Shown here: positions 45,749 through 54,630 of the stretch, piece after piece
Layout of the letters: every line of letters begins with the position of its first letter
How positions within the stretch are numbered: position 1 is the first letter of the stretch
Assembly (NCBI GenBank): GCA_902589345.1
Contig: CACISU010000001.1
Coordinates: forward strand, 310,001-374,000
DNA: 64,000 nucleotides
Direction: 5' to 3'
Source: an uncultured Pelagibacteraceae bacterium
Lineage (GTDB): Bacteria > Pseudomonadota > Alphaproteobacteria > Pelagibacterales > Pelagibacteraceae
Notes under the pieces: model-generated
What the model was told of the DNA's origin: nothing
Databases searched by the model: none
Seen by the model: the letters and a program-made list of their open reading frames with translations, nothing else
Translations under genes and position numbers: made by a program

Positions 45749-47104
45749 TTAATTAAAATCTTTAACCCCTAAGAGTTTAAGCTTTCTGTGTAGTGCAGAC
45801 CTTTCCATACCAACAAAGTTTGCAGTTTTAGATATATTTCCACCAAATTTTCTAAGTTGATTAGTTAAATATTCTTTTTCAAAATTTTCACGTGCTTCTC
45901 TAAGTGGTATTGATAAGGTTTCAGCTATAGAAAAACTTTCTTCAGACGAAGTAGATAAAGATTCTTTAATGATCTGCAGAATTTTATCATTATCATTGCC
46001 TGGAGATAAAATAGCAATTCTTTCAATCAAGTTTCTTAATTCTCTAACATTGCCAGGCCAAGAATAATTCAATAAATAGTTATTATCTTTTATTTCAAAA
46101 GGTTTAAAATTATAAGAGTCACATATTTTTTTTGTAAAGTAATTTATTAGTAAAGGAATATCCTCTATTCTTTTATTTAATGGCTCAACATTGATATTAA
46201 AGACATTAAGTCTGTGGTACAAATCTTCTCTAAAATTACCAGATTGGATTTCTTTTTTAATCTCCTTGCTAGATGAACATACTAATCTTACATTTACACT
46301 TATATCGTGGTTTCCATTAATTCTTTTAAATTTTTGATCTATAACAACTCTTAAAATTTTTGATTGGGTTTCTAGAGGTATTTCTGTTACTTCATCTATT
46401 AAAAGAATGCCACCAGATGCCTTTTCTAAAGAACCATATAAAATAGAACCATCACTCTTTTCTTCTCCAAAAAGTTCTTGCTCATATTTTTTAGCATCTA
46501 AAAGTGCTCCATTTAAAATGACAAAGGGTTCATTTTTTCTTTTTGAATTTTTATGGATTTTTCTAGCTATTAACTCTTTGCCAGATCCAGTAGGGCCAGA
46601 TATAAAAATTCTACTTTCTGACTGAGATATTTTTTCAATTTGATCTTTAATTGAGGAAATATTCTGACTTTTGCCAACTAGTTCAAACGAATGGAATAAT
46701 TTTGAATGTAAATTTTTATTTTCTGTTTTTAATTTAAAATTTTCTACTGCTCTATTAACAAAATTCATTAATCTTTCTTTATCGAAAGGTTTTTGTATAA
46801 ATTCAAATGCTCCTGACTTTAAAGAATTAATAGCCATTTCAATATTAGCGTGACCAGAGATTATTATAACAGGTACATTTTTATCTTTGCTTTTAATATG
46901 ATTTAGAAGCTCAATACCGTCGTTATCTCCTTTATCAAGTTTTACGTCTATGATAGCTACATCAGGAAGTTTCTTGTCTATTTCCGTCAATGCTTGATTG
47001 TAATTTGCCGCTAATCTAGTTTTGTATCCAGCATCCTGAATTAACTCATTTAGAATAACTCTTATATCGGAATTATCATCAATTATTAATATTTCAGCTT
47101 TCAT
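45749..47104 (-). CDS. ntrX: Response regulator NtrX, without the GAFTGA loop
   Basis: This 451-residue regulator has a receiver domain (Asp9-Asp10, phosphoacceptor Asp53, KPF near 106), an AAA+ domain with Walker A GPTGSGKE (170-177) and Walker B GGILLIDEV (231-239), and a Fis-type helix-turn-helix at the C-terminus (GGNISKTANFVGMERSALHRKLKLLGV). Where sigma-54 activators have GAFTGA, this protein reads ELFGEEKSDGSILYGSLEKA, so it probably does not engage sigma-54. It pairs with ntrY, overlapping by 11 bases. The NtrYX system controls nitrogen or redox/envelope responses in alphaproteobacteria. Confidence 0.93.
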   Translation of the reverse strand: MKAEILIIDDNSDIRVILNELIQDAGYKTRLAANYNQALTEIDKKLPDVAIIDVKLDKGDNDGIELLNHIKSKDKNVPVIIISGHANIEMAINSLKSGAFEFIQKPFDKERLMNFVNRAVENFKLKTENKNLHSKLFHSFELVGKSQNISSIKDQIEKISQSESRIFISGPTGSGKELIARKIHKNSKRKNEPFVILNGALLDAKKYEQELFGEEKSDGSILYGSLEKASGGILLIDEVTEIPLETQSKILRVVIDQKFKRINGNHDISVNVRLVCSSSKEIKKEIQSGNFREDLYHRLNVFNINVEPLNKRIEDIPLLINYFTKKICDSYNFKPFEIKDNNYLLNYSWPGNVRELRNLIERIAILSPGNDNDKILQIIKESLSTSSEESFSIAETLSIPLREARENFEKEYLTNQLRKFGGNISKTANFVGMERSALHRKLKLLGVKDFN

Positions 47105-48875
47105 AGTTTTTAGGAAGAATAACTTCTATTTTAGCACCTTTATCGTGATTTAAAAATTTGATTGATCCATTATGATCATTAATAATTTTGTTAACAATTG
47201 ATAGTCCTAGTCCTGACCCATTTTTTTTTGTAGTGTAGTATGGCTTGATGAAGTTTGTTTTATCTTTTATATCAAAACCAATTCCACTATCAGTAATATT
47301 AAGCTTTATATAGTCTTTAATTTCGATAATTTCTATATCTATTATTTTACTAAAATCCTTTATTTTTAAAGCTTTTTGCTGAATGCTTTCAATTGAATTT
47401 TTAATTAGATTAAATACTGTTCTACTGATTTGCTCATGATCACAAAAAATTTCAATATTATCTATTTTAGAATTCAAATTAATTTTAATTGATTTATCAA
47501 CTTTTTTTAGCAATTCTAAGTTTAAACTTACTAAGTCCGTTAGATTATGTTTTTTAAATAATGGTTTAGGCATTCTAGCAAAATCTGAAAATTCATTCAC
47601 AAGATTTTCAATTTGATTAATTTGCTTGATTATCGTTTGAAGACTTAAATTATATTTTTCCTTATTTTCAATTTTAATTTGATCAATATATTTTGATTTT
47701 AAATTATCAATTGTTAGTTGGATTGGAGTAAGTGGATTTTTAATTTCATGCGCAAGTTTTCTTGCAACCGTTTCCCATGCAAGATGTCTCTCAGAATTTA
47801 ACAGTTTTTCTTGCTGATTCTTAAGTTTATTTATCATGTCATTAAAATTTTTATTCAAAAGTTCTATTTCTCTGTCTGCTTTAAGTTCGGGTACTTTAGT
47901 GTCTAGATTTCCTTTACCAATTTCTTCTGATGCAGATATTAGATTATTAATTGATATAAAAAATCTTGAAGAAAATCTTATAGCTATAGTAATTGATAAA
48001 AATAATAATAGAGAAACAATAATTATGTATATTAGTGCAAAAGAAAATTTAATACCCAAATTTTTATCTTCGACAGTGTAGTAAAAATTAACTGCTTCCT
48101 CAGATTCTCTTAAATACTTAGAAATTTCTTCGTCAAGAAATTTTACTACATAAAGATATCTATCATTTAAACCAGGTAATTTAATTACAGCAGCAGATTT
48201 ATTTTCAAATGCATTTATAATTTTAAGTGGTCTATCATCATTTATGACCATTTTAATAGCTTTTTCTTCAATAGGAACATATGAGGTTGATGAGGAAGAA
48301 AAAATCACCTCTCTTTTGGAATTAACTACATGTATTTGATCTAGGTCTCTTAAAATTCTCTGGGTATCTAAAAAACTTTTAGTATTTTGATTATTATTTG
48401 TTAAATATTCAATATTTTTATTTATATCAAAAGCCACCAAAATAATATCTGACTCAATTTTATTTCTTTTTTCATCAACATAATTCTTTGCTAATTCATA
48501 TGAATTATTAACCGCTGTTGTGATTTTATTATCAAAATATTTTTCTAATGCGAAAGAAAATAAAAATAAAGAGAATATGGAGATTAATAAAGATGGAATA
48601 AGTGTAAATAATGAAAAAAAAATAATATATTTTCTATTAGCTATAGCACCACGAATATTGATATTTTTTTTAAGTGAGCTTTTTGTTTCATAAAAAATGA
48701 TACCAAAAAAAATCAAAAGAATTATTATGTTTATGATTAATAAAATTTTAAGATTTTGATCTGTTAATTCAATAAAACTCTTGTCTATAAAGGTTAAAAA
48801 AGTCAAAAAACCTACTGATAGAGTAATAATAAATATCAATACTAAAAAAATGTTTCTTTTTAAGAAAGCAAGCAT
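47094..48875 (-). CDS. ntrY: Sensor histidine kinase NtrY, reduced form
   Basis: This 593-residue kinase has two pairs of membrane spans at the N-terminus (about 8-30, 43-62, 83-110 and 277-300), a periplasmic or extracytoplasmic sensor region (about 111-275), a HAMP domain (about 300-352), the H box ETVARKLAHEIKNPLTPIQL with phosphoacceptor His376, and an HATPase with NLIKNSIESI and GSGLGLSIVNKI. Canonical NtrY proteins are about 730-770 residues and carry a PAS domain between HAMP and the H box; only about 20 residues lie there in this one. It is divergent from ispDF. Confidence 0.93.
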   Translation of the reverse strand: MLAFLKRNIFLVLIFIITLSVGFLTFLTFIDKSFIELTDQNLKILLIINIIILLIFFGIIFYETKSSLKKNINIRGAIANRKYIIFFSLFTLIPSLLISIFSLFLFSFALEKYFDNKITTAVNNSYELAKNYVDEKRNKIESDIILVAFDINKNIEYLTNNNQNTKSFLDTQRILRDLDQIHVVNSKREVIFSSSSTSYVPIEEKAIKMVINDDRPLKIINAFENKSAAVIKLPGLNDRYLYVVKFLDEEISKYLRESEEAVNFYYTVEDKNLGIKFSFALIYIIIVSLLLFLSITIAIRFSSRFFISINNLISASEEIGKGNLDTKVPELKADREIELLNKNFNDMINKLKNQQEKLLNSERHLAWETVARKLAHEIKNPLTPIQLTIDNLKSKYIDQIKIENKEKYNLSLQTIIKQINQIENLVNEFSDFARMPKPLFKKHNLTDLVSLNLELLKKVDKSIKINLNSKIDNIEIFCDHEQISRTVFNLIKNSIESIQQKALKIKDFSKIIDIEIIEIKDYIKLNITDSGIGFDIKDKTNFIKPYYTTKKNGSGLGLSIVNKIINDHNGSIKFLNHDKGAKIEVILPKNYES

Positions 48876-48912
48876 AAGTTAAAAATATATAATAAATTTT
48901 TAAAATAAAAAC

Positions 48913-50019
48913 ATGAATTACTTTGTTATACTAGCTGCTGGAAAAGGAAATAGATTTATATCTAAAATTCCAAAGCAATATACCAATTATAATGGAAAAA
49001 AGATGATTTTTCATTCAATTGATAAAGCATTAAAATCAAATTTATTTAGGAAAGTGATCTTGGTTATAAACCCTAAAGATAAACAATATTTAAGAAATTT
49101 AAAAAATAACAAAATTAAAATAATAAGTGGTGGTAAAGAAAGGATGGATTCCTCATTAAAAGCACTAAATTTTATAAAAAAATATAAACCAAAAAAAGTA
49201 TTTATTCATGATGCAGCAAGGCCAGATTTTTCTATACATTTGTTAAAAAAAATAAACAAATTTAATCTGAGTGATGCAATCGTGCCCTATTTGACAAGTG
49301 ATAACTCAGCTAAATATAAAGATAAGACAAAAATATCAAATCTTAAAAGAGAGAATGTCTATTTAACACAAACTCCACAATGCTTTAAATTCAATACAAT
49401 ATATAAACTTGCAAAGAAAAATAAAAAAAAAATAACTGACGAAAGTTCATTATTTTTAAATAATAATTTAAAAGTTAAATTTATAAAAGGTGAGATAACA
49501 AACAAAAAAATTACTTATTTAAATGATTTTGTAAATAATAAAATTAGTTATGGGATTGGATTTGATGTTCATAGACTTGTACCAAAAAGAAAGTTGTATT
49601 TAGGTGGATTAAAAATACAATCAAAGATTGGAACTTTAGGACATTCCGATGGAGATCCTGTTTTACATGCTATAACAGATTCTATTTTAGGTGCATGTAA
49701 ATTAGGAGACATTGGTGAAAAATTTTCTGATCAAAAGAATAAATTTAAAAATATTAGATCAACAGTTCTTTTAAAAAATATTATTAATATAATTAAATCT
49801 AAAGGTTATTTAATAAACAATATAGACATTAATATAATTACAGAAACACCAAAAATTAAAAATTACAAAAAAAAGATGATAAATATAATTTCTAAGTTAT
49901 GTGATATTTCAATAAATCAAATTAATATTAAAGGTAAAACAACTGAAAAATTAGGAATCATTGGAAAAGAGAAAGCTATTGCTTGTGAAGTAATAACATC
50001 TGTAATTAAAAATGCTTAA
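48913..50019 (+). CDS. ispDF: Bifunctional IspD/IspF isoprenoid enzyme
   Basis: This 368-residue fusion catalyses two steps of the MEP pathway. The N-terminal IspD part (about 1-210) has the CTP-binding LAAGKGNRFISKIPKQY and HDAARPDF. The IspF part (about 215-368) has the metal motif GIGFDVHRLVP and LGGLKIQSKIGTLGHSDGDPVLHAITDSILGA. IspDF fusions are typical of alphaproteobacteria. The IspD half is on the short side. It overlaps pgpA by 8 bases. Confidence 0.96.
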   Translation: MNYFVILAAGKGNRFISKIPKQYTNYNGKKMIFHSIDKALKSNLFRKVILVINPKDKQYLRNLKNNKIKIISGGKERMDSSLKALNFIKKYKPKKVFIHDAARPDFSIHLLKKINKFNLSDAIVPYLTSDNSAKYKDKTKISNLKRENVYLTQTPQCFKFNTIYKLAKKNKKKITDESSLFLNNNLKVKFIKGEITNKKITYLNDFVNNKISYGIGFDVHRLVPKRKLYLGGLKIQSKIGTLGHSDGDPVLHAITDSILGACKLGDIGEKFSDQKNKFKNIRSTVLLKNIINIIKSKGYLINNIDINIITETPKIKNYKKKMINIISKLCDISINQINIKGKTTEKLGIIGKEKAIACEVITSVIKNA

Positions 50020-50506
50020 TAAAATAATTTTTTTATTTGTCACTTTATTTGGAATTGGTAAAATAAATAAAATTCCAGGTAGCATTGCTTCTTTAGCTAC
50101 AACTTTACTATTATTTGTTTTATTTCATATTTTAAATATTTCACCAAATTTTATTTTAATTTCACTAATTGTTATTTTTTTTATATCTCTTTATGTGGTA
50201 AATTTATTTATTAAAAATTTAACTAATAAAGACCCTAAAGAAGTAGTTATTGATGAATTTATAGGACAATCTATTCCTATATGTCTTTATGAAGTTGCTC
50301 ATGAAGGATCTAAAAGCACTAACGATATATTAACTTTTTATTTTATAATGTTCATTTTATTTAGAATTTTTGACATTACCAAACCTTATCCTGTAAGTTA
50401 TTACGATAAAAACTTTAAAAATAGTTTTGGTGTCATTATGGATGACGTTTGTGCAGGTCTATACGTTGTGGCTGTTCTGGTATTATATATGGTTATAACT
50501 TCATGA
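50012..50506 (+). CDS. pgpA: Phosphatidylglycerophosphatase A
   Basis: This 164-residue membrane enzyme removes phosphate from phosphatidylglycerophosphate to make phosphatidylglycerol. Signature segments are GIGKINKIPGSIASLATTLL, DPKEVVIDEFIGQSIPI, and RIFDITKPYPVSYYDKNFKNSFGVIMDDVCAGLYVV. It overlaps ispDF and pncC, the usual alphaproteobacterial order. Confidence 0.94.
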   Translation: MLNKIIFLFVTLFGIGKINKIPGSIASLATTLLLFVLFHILNISPNFILISLIVIFFISLYVVNLFIKNLTNKDPKEVVIDEFIGQSIPICLYEVAHEGSKSTNDILTFYFIMFILFRIFDITKPYPVSYYDKNFKNSFGVIMDDVCAGLYVVAVLVLYMVITS

Positions 50507-50973
50507 AAATAATTTCTAAAAAAATTGTAAAATTATTAAGGAAAAAAGCATTAAAAATTTCCTTTGCTGAGTCTTGCACAGGTGGATTACTTTCAAGCTC
50601 TATCACTTCAATCAGTGGATCTTCTAAAGTTTTTACGTTAGGATTAATAACTTATTCAAATCAAGCTAAAGTAAAATTACTAAAAGTCTCCCCTAATATT
50701 TTAAAAAAACATGGAGCGGTAAGCTACGAAACTTGCTTATCAATGGTTAAAAATCTCAGCAAAATCAGTAAAACAAATGTATCGATTTCTGTTACAGGTA
50801 TAGCTGGACCAAATGGAGGAACGAGGAATAAACCAGTGGGATTGGTGTATATTGGATTAAAAAAGGGAACAAAAATACTTGTTAAAAAATTCATTTTTAA
50901 AAGTAAAAAAAGATTATCTATTCAAAGATCTACAGTTAACGAAGCTTTTAAATTAATTTTAAAAACTATTTAA
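50503..50973 (+). CDS. pncC: Nicotinamide-nucleotide amidase (CinA C-terminal domain)
   Basis: This 156-residue stand-alone CinA C-terminal domain deamidates nicotinamide mononucleotide in the pyridine-nucleotide salvage cycle. The motif SFAESCTGGLLSSSITSISGSS and SVTGIAGPNGGTRNKPVGLVYIG are intact. I start it at ATG 50503, which overlaps the pgpA stop as ATGA; an in-frame GTG at 50449 would add 18 residues read over pgpA. It is convergent with the methyltransferase gene by 4 bases. Confidence 0.94.
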   Translation: MKIISKKIVKLLRKKALKISFAESCTGGLLSSSITSISGSSKVFTLGLITYSNQAKVKLLKVSPNILKKHGAVSYETCLSMVKNLSKISKTNVSISVTGIAGPNGGTRNKPVGLVYIGLKKGTKILVKKFIFKSKKRLSIQRSTVNEAFKLILKTI

Positions 50974-51593
50974 AACTCTATCTTTGCAAATCTTTCTAGA
51001 ATTATTTCATGTTTGCATTTATTTTCAGAAATAAATTCATCTATAGCTTTTTTAACACCTGGGGCATAACTTAAATTATAATCATCACATATAATTACAC
51101 CATTAGATGATAAAAATTTTTTACTGTATGCTAAGTCGTTTTTAACAGTCTTATAATCGTGTCCACCATCTACAAATATATAATCTATATCTTTTAAATT
51201 AAGATCTTTTAAGATTTCATTTGTATTTCCTTGTATAATTTGGATATTTTTTTCATACTTACTTAAAAGGTCTTTAACACCTTCAGCTGTATATGGGTTT
51301 TGTCTCTTTAAGTACTTAAAATAAAATGTTTTTAATGGGTTATTAAATTTGAATGATGGAGCAACTTCATTTTTAACTCCATCGCCTTCTTCAAAAATAT
51401 CTATACCAATATATTTAAATTCAGATCCATGATTTTTATACATAAGATTACATATATTACGTGCTGTAACACCATGAAATATACCAATTTCGAGAAATGT
51501 TTTTGGATTCTTTTTTTGAATTTCTTCTAAGAAAAGTCTTCCAACTTCTTTATCTTTGATGCTCGTCTTTCTAAAATATTTATAATATTTCAA
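50970..51593 (-). CDS. Class I SAM-dependent methyltransferase, substrate unknown
   Basis: This 207-residue protein has the SAM-binding fold: motif I FLEIGIFHGVTARNI, the acidic loop YIGIDIFEEG, and DYIFVDGGHDYKTVKNDLAYSKKFLSSNGVIICDDY, like the Methyltransf_24/cephalosporin-hydroxylase-like group often found near sugar or surface-polymer genes. The only usable start is TTG at 51593, because an in-frame TGA lies shortly upstream in the nrdB tail and no ATG occurs in the first 50 codons. It follows nrdB by 2 bases, so it may be translated by coupling. No substrate can be inferred. Confidence 0.78.
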   Translation of the reverse strand: MKYYKYFRKTSIKDKEVGRLFLEEIQKKNPKTFLEIGIFHGVTARNICNLMYKNHGSEFKYIGIDIFEEGDGVKNEVAPSFKFNNPLKTFYFKYLKRQNPYTAEGVKDLLSKYEKNIQIIQGNTNEILKDLNLKDIDYIFVDGGHDYKTVKNDLAYSKKFLSSNGVIICDDYNLSYAPGVKKAIDEFISENKCKHEIILERFAKIEF

Positions 51594-51595
51594 TT

Positions 51596-52603
51596 TTATG
51601 AAAAAGCTTCAGTCCAGTTACCTTGTGTTGACGCTTTAGAATACTCAGTTGCTCTACCTTCAAAAAAGTTCATATGCTCAACCGCGTTCAACATGGTATC
51701 TAGCCAAGTTAAAGGATTTTTATCTATTTTATAAATTGGTTCTAAACCTAATTGTACAAGTCTTCTATTTCCAATGAATCTTATATAATCTTTTACTTCT
51801 TTTGCTGTAAGTCCATCCATAGGTCCCATCTCAAAAGCAAGATCAATAAATGCATCTTCATGTTCAATTATCGTTCTACATGCTTCATAAAGTTCTTTTT
51901 TTAATTGTGGTGTCCAAATTTCAGGATTTTCATTTATGAATTCTTTAAATAATCTAATCATAGAATTGCAGTGCAAGGTTTCATCTCTTACAGACCAAGT
52001 AACAATCTGGCCCATACCTTTCATTTTATTGTGTCTTGGAAAATTAAGAAGTATTGCAAAACTAGCAAACAACTGTAGTCCTTCGGTAAAAGCACTAAAA
52101 ACTGCTACAGTTTTTGCTATGTCTTCTTTTGAATTTATATTAAAACCCTGCATGTAATCATACTTATCTTTCATTTCTTTATATTTCATGAAAGCTGAAT
52201 ATTCTGACTCTGGCATACCTATTGTATCTAGAAGATGTGAGTATGCAGCAATATGAACTGTTTCCATGGCAGCAAATGCTGTCATCATCATTAAAACTTC
52301 TGTTGGTTTAAATACAGTTGTGTAATGTCTTAAATAACAGTTATTAACCTCAACATCAGCTTGTGTAAAAAATCTGAAAATCTGTGTTAACAAATTTTTT
52401 TCAGGCTGAGATAAATTTTTTTGCCAGTCTCTAACATCATCACCAAGAGGAACTTCTTCTGGTAGCCAGTGTATTCTTTGTTGTGTTAGCCAAGCATCAT
52501 AACACCAAGGATATCTGAAAGGTTTGTATACTGGGTTTTCTAGTAATAGTCCTTTGTTTTTTGGCTGAATAATTTCAGCTGTACTTTTCTTAATTATTGA
52601 CAT
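51596..52603 (-). CDS. nrdB: Ribonucleoside-diphosphate reductase, beta subunit
   Basis: This 335-residue radical-generating subunit of class Ia ribonucleotide reductase has Asp83, Glu114, His117 and Tyr121 (AAMETVHIAAYS), matching E. coli Asp84, Glu115, His118 and Tyr122, so a tyrosyl radical with a di-metal site is expected. The later ligands are in SAFTEGLQLF and VRDETLHCNSMI. I start it at ATG 52603, with GAGGAG about 10 bases upstream; a GTG three codons earlier lies too close to that site. There is no N-terminal ATP-cone. It overlaps the nrdA 3' end. Confidence 0.96.
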   Translation of the reverse strand: MSIIKKSTAEIIQPKNKGLLLENPVYKPFRYPWCYDAWLTQQRIHWLPEEVPLGDDVRDWQKNLSQPEKNLLTQIFRFFTQADVEVNNCYLRHYTTVFKPTEVLMMMTAFAAMETVHIAAYSHLLDTIGMPESEYSAFMKYKEMKDKYDYMQGFNINSKEDIAKTVAVFSAFTEGLQLFASFAILLNFPRHNKMKGMGQIVTWSVRDETLHCNSMIRLFKEFINENPEIWTPQLKKELYEACRTIIEHEDAFIDLAFEMGPMDGLTAKEVKDYIRFIGNRRLVQLGLEPIYKIDKNPLTWLDTMLNAVEHMNFFEGRATEYSKASTQGNWTEAFS

Positions 52604-54543
52604 GATAGACACTCCTCATATTCTGGTTCCTGGTTTTGATTTTGTTTAGATTTATAAACATTAGCTGTGATATCGGTTGAATTTGCATCATTAACATTTT
52701 CAGCACGTTGAATTGATTTAGATCTACAATAATAAAGACTTTTCAGGCCCTTTTTCCATGCTTGGAAATGTATTTGATGCAATTCTTTTTTATGAACATC
52801 GGCAGGTAAAAATATATTAATGGATTGAGCTTGAGAAATGTGAGGTGTTCTATCAGCTCCTAACTCTACAATCCATTTTTGATCTAATTCAAAAGCTGTC
52901 TTAAATACATCTTTTTCTTCTTTATTTAAGAAATCTAAATGAGAAACAGAGCCTTGATTGGTGGTGATACTCGACCATACTTCATCATTATCTTTATTAT
53001 GTTTAGCTAATAGTTCTTTAAGGTACTTATTTCTTACATTGAACGATCCTGAAAGAGTTTTGTGTGTATAGCTATTGGCAGCGATAGGTTCTACTCCAGG
53101 AGATGTACCTCCACAAATAATAGAGATGGAAGCCGTCGGAGCAATTGCTGTTTTATTGGAAAATCTTTCTTTTAAACCATAATCAGCTGCATCAGGACAA
53201 GCTCCTCTTTCATCGGCAAGATCTTTAGAGGATTGATCAACTTTTTTTTGGATATTTTCAAATATTTTCTTATTCCACACTTTGCTCATTACAGATTCGA
53301 GTGGTATCATTTTTTTCTGAAAATATGAGTGAAGACCCATAACTCCTAATCCAACACTTCTTTCTTTTAAAGCTGAATATGTAGCATCACTAAATTCTTC
53401 AGGAGCATTTTCAATAAAATCAGTTAAAACATTGTCTAAAAATCTCATAACATCGCCAACAAAACTCTTATCATCTTTCCACTCATCGTATTTTTCTATA
53501 TTTAAAGATGAAAGACAACAAACTGCTGTTCTATCCCTTCCATCTTTATCAAGTCCTGTAGGTAAAGTAATTTCACTACACAAATTTGAAGTTTTAACAG
53601 TTAGTCCCGCCAACTTATGGTGTTGTGGTATTTGTCTATTAACAGTATCAATAAAAATAATATAAGGTTCGCCAGTTTCAATTCTTGCTGTCAACAATCT
53701 TATCCATAAATTTCTTGCTGAAACAGTTGATTGAACTATTCCATTTTTTGGACTCTTTAGTGCCCATTGTTCATCCATCTCAACTGCTCTCATAAAAGAG
53801 TCTGTAACTAAAACACCATGATGAAGATTTAGAGCTTTTCTATTTGGATCTCCTCCTGTTGGTCTTCTCATTTCAATAAATTCTTCAATTTCAGGATGAT
53901 CAATAGGCAAATAACATGCTGCAGATCCTCTTCTTAATGAACCTTGGCTAATAGCCATGGTTAAAGAATCCATAACTTTAATAAAAGGAATAATTCCTGA
54001 AGTTTTTCCTACTCTTCCAATTTTTTCACCTATAGATCTAAGATTTCCCCAATAACTTCCGATTCCACCGCCTCTAGCAGCTAGCCATACATTTTCACTC
54101 CAAAGATCTAAAATACCGTTTAGACTATCTCCTGCTTCATTTAAAAAACAAGAAATAGGAAGCCCCCTATTCGTTCCACCATTTGATAAAACTGGTGTTG
54201 CTGGCATGAACCATAAATTACTTATGTAGTTGTAAAGTCTTTGCGCATGTAAATTATCATCAGCATAATGACTTGCAACTCTTGCAAACAAATCTTGATA
54301 AGATTCATTCTCTCCTACATATCTATCGCTTAGTGTAGCTTTACCGAAATCTGTTAAATTAGAATCTCTACTTCTATCTATTTTAATTGTTATACCTTTT
54401 GAGTTTTGAAATAGCTCTGTTGAATCGTTTAAAGAGAATAAATCTGGTCTTTTTTCTTCAATTTTATTAACACTATCATTTTCGATAGCTGGTGAAAATT
54501 CAGAGACAGCTTTCTTAATGGCTTGAGACAAAACTTTGTTCAT
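52594..54543 (-). CDS. nrdA: Ribonucleoside-diphosphate reductase, alpha subunit lacking an ATP-cone
   Basis: This 649-residue catalytic subunit reduces ribonucleotides to deoxyribonucleotides. Active-site residues are recognisable: PISCFLNE, NLCSEITLP (Cys-x-Glu), AVCCLSSLN, the radical-path tyrosines in KSLYYCRSKS, and the C-terminal reducing pair ECLSC. It is about 110 residues shorter than E. coli NrdA: the N-terminal ATP-cone that senses the ATP/dATP ratio is absent. The first 60 residues are low-complexity. A GGGAG Shine-Dalgarno precedes the ATG. Upstream lie NrdR-type boxes (54574-54619) and a LexA-type repeat. Confidence 0.96.
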   Translation of the reverse strand: MNKVLSQAIKKAVSEFSPAIENDSVNKIEEKRPDLFSLNDSTELFQNSKGITIKIDRSRDSNLTDFGKATLSDRYVGENESYQDLFARVASHYADDNLHAQRLYNYISNLWFMPATPVLSNGGTNRGLPISCFLNEAGDSLNGILDLWSENVWLAARGGGIGSYWGNLRSIGEKIGRVGKTSGIIPFIKVMDSLTMAISQGSLRRGSAACYLPIDHPEIEEFIEMRRPTGGDPNRKALNLHHGVLVTDSFMRAVEMDEQWALKSPKNGIVQSTVSARNLWIRLLTARIETGEPYIIFIDTVNRQIPQHHKLAGLTVKTSNLCSEITLPTGLDKDGRDRTAVCCLSSLNIEKYDEWKDDKSFVGDVMRFLDNVLTDFIENAPEEFSDATYSALKERSVGLGVMGLHSYFQKKMIPLESVMSKVWNKKIFENIQKKVDQSSKDLADERGACPDAADYGLKERFSNKTAIAPTASISIICGGTSPGVEPIAANSYTHKTLSGSFNVRNKYLKELLAKHNKDNDEVWSSITTNQGSVSHLDFLNKEEKDVFKTAFELDQKWIVELGADRTPHISQAQSINIFLPADVHKKELHQIHFQAWKKGLKSLYYCRSKSIQRAENVNDANSTDITANVYKSKQNQNQEPEYEECLSCQ

Positions 54544-54573
54544 TTAACTCCCTTTTTTACTTTTTTTTGTAAA

Positions 54574-54619
54574 ACAACTATATGTTGTATGCAGATCTCC
54601 TTAATATACTATATAAATT
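54574..54619 (-). promoter_or_regulatory. Tandem NrdR-type boxes upstream of nrdA
   Basis: ACAACTATATGTTGT (54574-54588) is an interrupted palindrome with the ACTATAT core of NrdR sites. A second ACTATAT core (54608-54614, flanked TATACTATATAAATT) lies exactly 31 bases further on, the three-helical-turn spacing typical of paired NrdR boxes. They begin 31 bases upstream of the nrdA ATG. NrdR is the ATP/dATP-sensing repressor of ribonucleotide reductase genes. The second box is weaker, and nrdR itself is not in this window. Confidence 0.6.
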
Positions 54620-54630
54620 AGAAATCAATA

